From NCBI GenBank assembly GCA_015661935.1, contig DQVD01000218.1:1-8889 (forward strand): DNA of 8,889 nucleotides, given 5' to 3'. The translations under genes and the position numbers were made by a program. How positions within the stretch are numbered: position 1 is the first letter of the stretch; each line of letters begins with the position of its first letter. Below the pieces are notes generated by a model. It saw only the letters and a list, made by a program, of their open reading frames with translations, had not been told where the DNA came from and searched no databases. Below, piece by piece: positions 6,366-8,889 of the stretch. Source of the stretch: Desulfocapsa sulfexigens (GTDB lineage: Bacteria > Desulfobacterota > Desulfobulbia > Desulfobulbales > Desulfocapsaceae).

Positions 6366-6908
6366 TTACTCTTCCAACATCTCACCCTGTGACTGTAAGA
6401 AAACTATTATAGACTGTTCAAGCTGTCCCTGAGCTGTCAAAAGTGCTCCGCTTTTTTGTTCCAGTAAACTTAATTGCTTTTCACTGGATTCTGTTTGAAT
6501 ACGGCTGCAAAGATAATTAAGACAGAAAATAGGCTTAAAAAGCAAAATACATCCTGTTTCAGCAAGAAAACAGCATTCTATCGCATCATCACGAACTAAT
6601 TTTACGTCTACACCAGCAAGTAGATTCATCAGCAACAGCAAGGCATCATTATTTTCATGTCCCATATAAGCACTGCAGCATCCACCTTTAGACGTGGCTG
6701 CACAGGTAGTACATGTCTTGCCCATTTCCATTGCTGTCATATGTGTGTCAAGCGCCAGTACAGCATCCTGCACGACCAGCAACTGCTTTTGGATACCTGC
6801 GTCCAGTGAAAGCCCGCGACCAAATGCCTTAACAAGAGCTTCAGCCTTTTTGAGCTTTTCTCCACCATCACCACAATAGCAACTGCTGATAATTTCTTTA
6901 TAGTCCAT
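6366..6908 (-). CDS. Small cysteine-rich protein, YkgJ-like cysteine cluster (putative metal binding)
   Basis: I do not recognise this 180-residue protein with certainty. It has 11 cysteines at 10, 12, 66, 69, 77, 78, 112, 113, 120, 129 and 134. The middle pattern, CxxC-x7-CC, then about 33 residues, CCFL-x4-C and KPxxCxxYxC, resembles the YkgJ-type putative zinc- or iron-chelating cluster (CxxC..CC ... CxFL..xxC ... RPxxCxxxxC), with Lys-Pro instead of the usual Arg-Pro. The cysteine-free C-terminal 45 residues look helical (LEQKSGALLTAQGQLEQS). There is no signal peptide or membrane segment, so it is probably cytoplasmic. The ATG at 6908 follows AAAGG (minus strand, 6918-6914) by 5 nt, and that site overlaps the stop codon of the penicillin-binding-protein gene. 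The two are thus one operon and probably translationally coupled. Role unknown; metal or cluster binding is an inference from the cysteine pattern. Confidence 0.75.
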   Translation of the reverse strand: MDYKEIISSCYCGDGGEKLKKAEALVKAFGRGLSLDAGIQKQLLVVQDAVLALDTHMTAMEMGKTCTTCAATSKGGCCSAYMGHENNDALLLLMNLLAGVDVKLVRDDAIECCFLAETGCILLFKPIFCLNYLCSRIQTESSEKQLSLLEQKSGALLTAQGQLEQSIIVFLQSQGEMLEE

Positions 6909-6917
6909 GATGACCTT

Positions 6918-8774
6918 TCAAGGTTTTTCGGCCCCACTCATAAAGTCACGCCAGATAGGAGCTGCTACCACCCCGCCACTCTTTCCTCTTCCCATACTCT
7001 TGTTATCATCATAGCCCAACCAGACCCCGCCAACGCGCTGTCCCGAAAACCCTACAAACCAGGCATCTCTATTCTCGTTGGTGGTACCTGTTTTCCCTCC
7101 TGCATCACCAGTGAGGCCTGCAGCACGTTTCCCGGTTCCCCTCTGAATAACTTCCCCCAGAAGCTTCTTCATTGTTTTTGCAACCGATTCTTTCATAATA
7201 TTTTTCTCCAGGGATTTTGCACGAAAAATCTTTTCGCCATCATTGGAATCTATAGCACTGATCAAAGTTGGAGAATAATACTTTCCCTCGCATACAAAAG
7301 GAGAATAAGCAGCTGTTATTTCAAGAAGTGAAACTCCAGTGGCACCAAGTGCCAAGGAAAGATCTGCAGTAATGGGTGGCCTGATTCCAAATCTTTCTGC
7401 AACTGTCTGAACGTTCTTAACACCAATTTTCTGAAGTAACTTAATGGCTATGATATTTCGTGAAAAGACAAGTGCTTCACGTAATGAGGTCTCACCATAA
7501 TGTTTTCCTGTAAAATTCTTTGGTTTCCATCTTTTTCCGTCACGACCACTAATGGAAAGTGGTGCGTCGAACAGTGTGGAATCCGGTGTGTATCCTTTTT
7601 CAAAAGCAGCAGCATACAATAACGGTTTAAAGAGAGACCCGGCTGATCGTCTGGCCTGGGTACTACGATCAAAAGCACTTTTGTTAAAATCCCGTCCTCC
7701 AACCAATGCCCTGACCCGGCCATTACAGGCATCTAGTGACAGAATAGCTCCCTGAATTTTTTTGTTCCCTGGAAAAGACGCCTGGATACCATTCATGAGG
7801 GCGGCAGAAGCCTGTTTTTGTTGTACAGGATCCATGGTGGTTCGAATCCTAACGCCTGCTCTATTCAATGATCTGCCTAGAATCTTTTCTGCCTGTTTTT
7901 TCACCAGTTGTACAAAATAGCCATTTACAGCCCTTTTGTTGACAGTATTTCCAGCGATTCTCACAGGACGATCATAGGCGGTTCTTGCGGCCTCTTCGCT
8001 CACATATTCATCCGCCACCATACGATTCAACACATAACGCTGTCTGGCTCGTGCCGCACTCAAATGGAGATTTGGAGAATACCTGCTTGGAGCCTGAGGG
8101 AGACCGGCAAGAATGGCTGCCTCTCCAAGGCTTAAATACCTGGCACGTTTTCCAAAATAGGCCTGTGCAGCAGCCTCCACCCCATAGGCACCATTTCCAA
8201 GATAAATTTGATTCAGATAAATATGAAGGATTTCATCTTTGCTGAGAAGTGTATCAATTCGCCAGGCAAGAATTGCCTCTTTAAATTTACGCAGATAGGT
8301 TTTCTCTGGAGTGAGGAGCAGGGAGCGTGCCACCTGCTGGGTAATTGTTGAGCCGCCCTGGCCACGTCGTCCACTACGTATATTATTTATAGCCGCACGG
8401 AAAACCGACCAAAAATCAAGGCCCGGATGAACATAAAAACGGCTGTCTTCAGCAGCAACAAAAGCTTGGGGAAGATAATCAGGCATTGCTGACAAAGGTA
8501 CAACAGTACGATTTTCGGTATAAATTCGCTCTATAACATTTCCATGGCGATCAAGAATTTCCGATGCCTGGGAGGGTTGATACTCCGCAATAGTTCTGAT
8601 ATCAGGAACTTTCAACAGAGAAAGGATCAGCAGAAGACTGCCAAGAAAGAGCGTTAAAGTGAGACTTATACCAAACAGAAAACCAATAATATGTTTTTCA
8701 TTATACGGTCTTTTATAGACTCGTTTTGGCTTTGTCACAGAACGCGATGAAGTATTCTTTAATGATGCTGGCAC
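6918..8774 (-). CDS. Class A penicillin-binding protein (glycosyltransferase/transpeptidase)
   Basis: This 618-residue bifunctional enzyme polymerises lipid II into glycan strands and cross-links the peptides, anchored in the inner membrane and facing the periplasm. A basic cytoplasmic tail (KPKRVYKRPYNEK) precedes one membrane segment at about 29-55. The GT51 glycosyltransferase domain (about 70-240) has its motifs in order: EDSRFYVHPG at 109-118 with catalytic Glu109, GGSTITQQ at 140-147, RKFKEAILAWRID at 162-174, and KDEILHIYLNQIYLGNGAYG at 179-198. The transpeptidase domain (about 330-600) has SLFK with Ser380 and Lys383, SRN at 438-440 and KTGT at 561-564, so both activities look intact. 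It is shorter than E. coli PBP1A and lacks large inserted domains. The start is GTG; an in-frame stop lies four codons upstream, and AGGG within a repeat serves as a weak ribosome binding site. It is the first gene of a two-gene unit. Confidence 0.95.
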   Translation of the reverse strand: MPASLKNTSSRSVTKPKRVYKRPYNEKHIIGFLFGISLTLTLFLGSLLLILSLLKVPDIRTIAEYQPSQASEILDRHGNVIERIYTENRTVVPLSAMPDYLPQAFVAAEDSRFYVHPGLDFWSVFRAAINNIRSGRRGQGGSTITQQVARSLLLTPEKTYLRKFKEAILAWRIDTLLSKDEILHIYLNQIYLGNGAYGVEAAAQAYFGKRARYLSLGEAAILAGLPQAPSRYSPNLHLSAARARQRYVLNRMVADEYVSEEAARTAYDRPVRIAGNTVNKRAVNGYFVQLVKKQAEKILGRSLNRAGVRIRTTMDPVQQKQASAALMNGIQASFPGNKKIQGAILSLDACNGRVRALVGGRDFNKSAFDRSTQARRSAGSLFKPLLYAAAFEKGYTPDSTLFDAPLSISGRDGKRWKPKNFTGKHYGETSLREALVFSRNIIAIKLLQKIGVKNVQTVAERFGIRPPITADLSLALGATGVSLLEITAAYSPFVCEGKYYSPTLISAIDSNDGEKIFRAKSLEKNIMKESVAKTMKKLLGEVIQRGTGKRAAGLTGDAGGKTGTTNENRDAWFVGFSGQRVGGVWLGYDDNKSMGRGKSGGVVAAPIWRDFMSGAEKP

Positions 8775-8779
8775 AATAG

Positions 8780-8824
8780 CTAACCCTGTTCAGGAAAAAA
8801 GGCTGTTCACTGGATAAGTGCCTT
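8780..8824 (-). repeat. 45-bp repeat, copy B (inverted partner at 6319-6363)
   Basis: Read on the minus strand, this segment matches copy A at 41 of 45 positions. It ends 5 nt before the GTG start of the penicillin-binding-protein gene and supplies that gene's ribosome binding site. Its other end enters the hairpin at 8817-8873. Confidence 0.85.
8784..8787 (-). promoter_or_regulatory. Ribosome binding site of the penicillin-binding-protein gene, inside repeat copy B
   Basis: On the minus strand AGGG at 8787-8784 lies 9 nt before the GTG at 8774. It is the only purine-rich candidate near this start, and it belongs to a stretch conserved in both copies of the 45-bp repeat. Translation initiation of this gene may therefore depend on repeat-derived sequence. 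Confidence 0.5.
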
Positions 8825-8873
8825 ATCAGAAAATTTCTTTGAAAAAAAACAAGAAATTGTTCTGTAAGGCACT
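8817..8873. repeat. Long imperfect hairpin with A8/T8 loop upstream of the penicillin-binding-protein gene
   Basis: Stems 8817-8825 with 8865-8873 (9 bp), 8827-8831 with 8860-8864 (5 bp) and 8832-8839 with 8851-8858 (8 bp), plus one closing G-C pair, give about 23 bp with three single-base bulges and an A8 loop at 8842-8849. It joins repeat copy B at 8817-8824, as the hairpin at 6259-6325 joins copy A. In the minus-strand unit it would lie in the leader or promoter region. No T run follows on the plus strand within the window. No gene is visible from 8775 to the window end. Confidence 0.6.
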
Positions 8874-8889
8874 AAAGCCGGGAGAGTTA

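Overview
The window looks like chromosomal DNA from an anaerobic, Gram-negative bacterium of the sulfate-reducer type (Desulfobacterota; Desulfobulbales is my best guess). This is inferred from three things. The glutamate synthase is the split, ferredoxin-rich 'archaeal' type. There are periplasmic and cell-wall proteins of Gram-negative style. The base composition is moderate. I could not run a similarity search, so the taxon is an inference.

Positions 1-5092 (+) hold a three-gene glutamate synthase (GOGAT) operon. The first gene is the glutamine amidotransferase piece, cut off at its 5' end by the window edge. The second carries two [4Fe-4S] ferredoxin motifs and the FMN/3Fe-4S synthase domain. 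The third fuses the GXGXG structural domain normally at the end of GltB, a GltD-like FAD/NAD(P) oxidoreductase, and a C-terminal cysteine-rich ferredoxin module. Together they should release ammonia from glutamine, channel it to 2-oxoglutarate at the FMN site, and feed in electrons through flavin and iron-sulfur centres. Between genes two and three is a short AT-rich repeat region that can form two mutually exclusive hairpins.

Positions 5093-5372 hold no gene. They contain a 108-nt near-complete palindrome followed by a T8 run, probably the operon terminator, and then the leader of the next gene. Positions 5373-6257 (+) encode a secreted PhnD-like periplasmic binding protein with no transporter genes beside it.

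Positions 6366-8774 (-) hold a two-gene unit convergent with the binding-protein gene: a class A penicillin-binding protein (peptidoglycan glycosyltransferase/transpeptidase), then, 9 bp downstream, a small protein with 11 cysteines that resembles YkgJ-type cysteine-cluster proteins.

The most unusual structure is not a gene. A 45-bp sequence occurs twice in inverted orientation (6319-6363 and 8780-8824, 41/45 identical). The copies bracket the penicillin-binding-protein unit almost exactly, one 2 bp beyond its last stop codon and the other 5 bp before its first start codon. Each copy is joined at the same end to a strong hairpin of unrelated sequence. This looks like a family of hairpin-plus-tail intergenic elements, and it could permit inversion of the segment.
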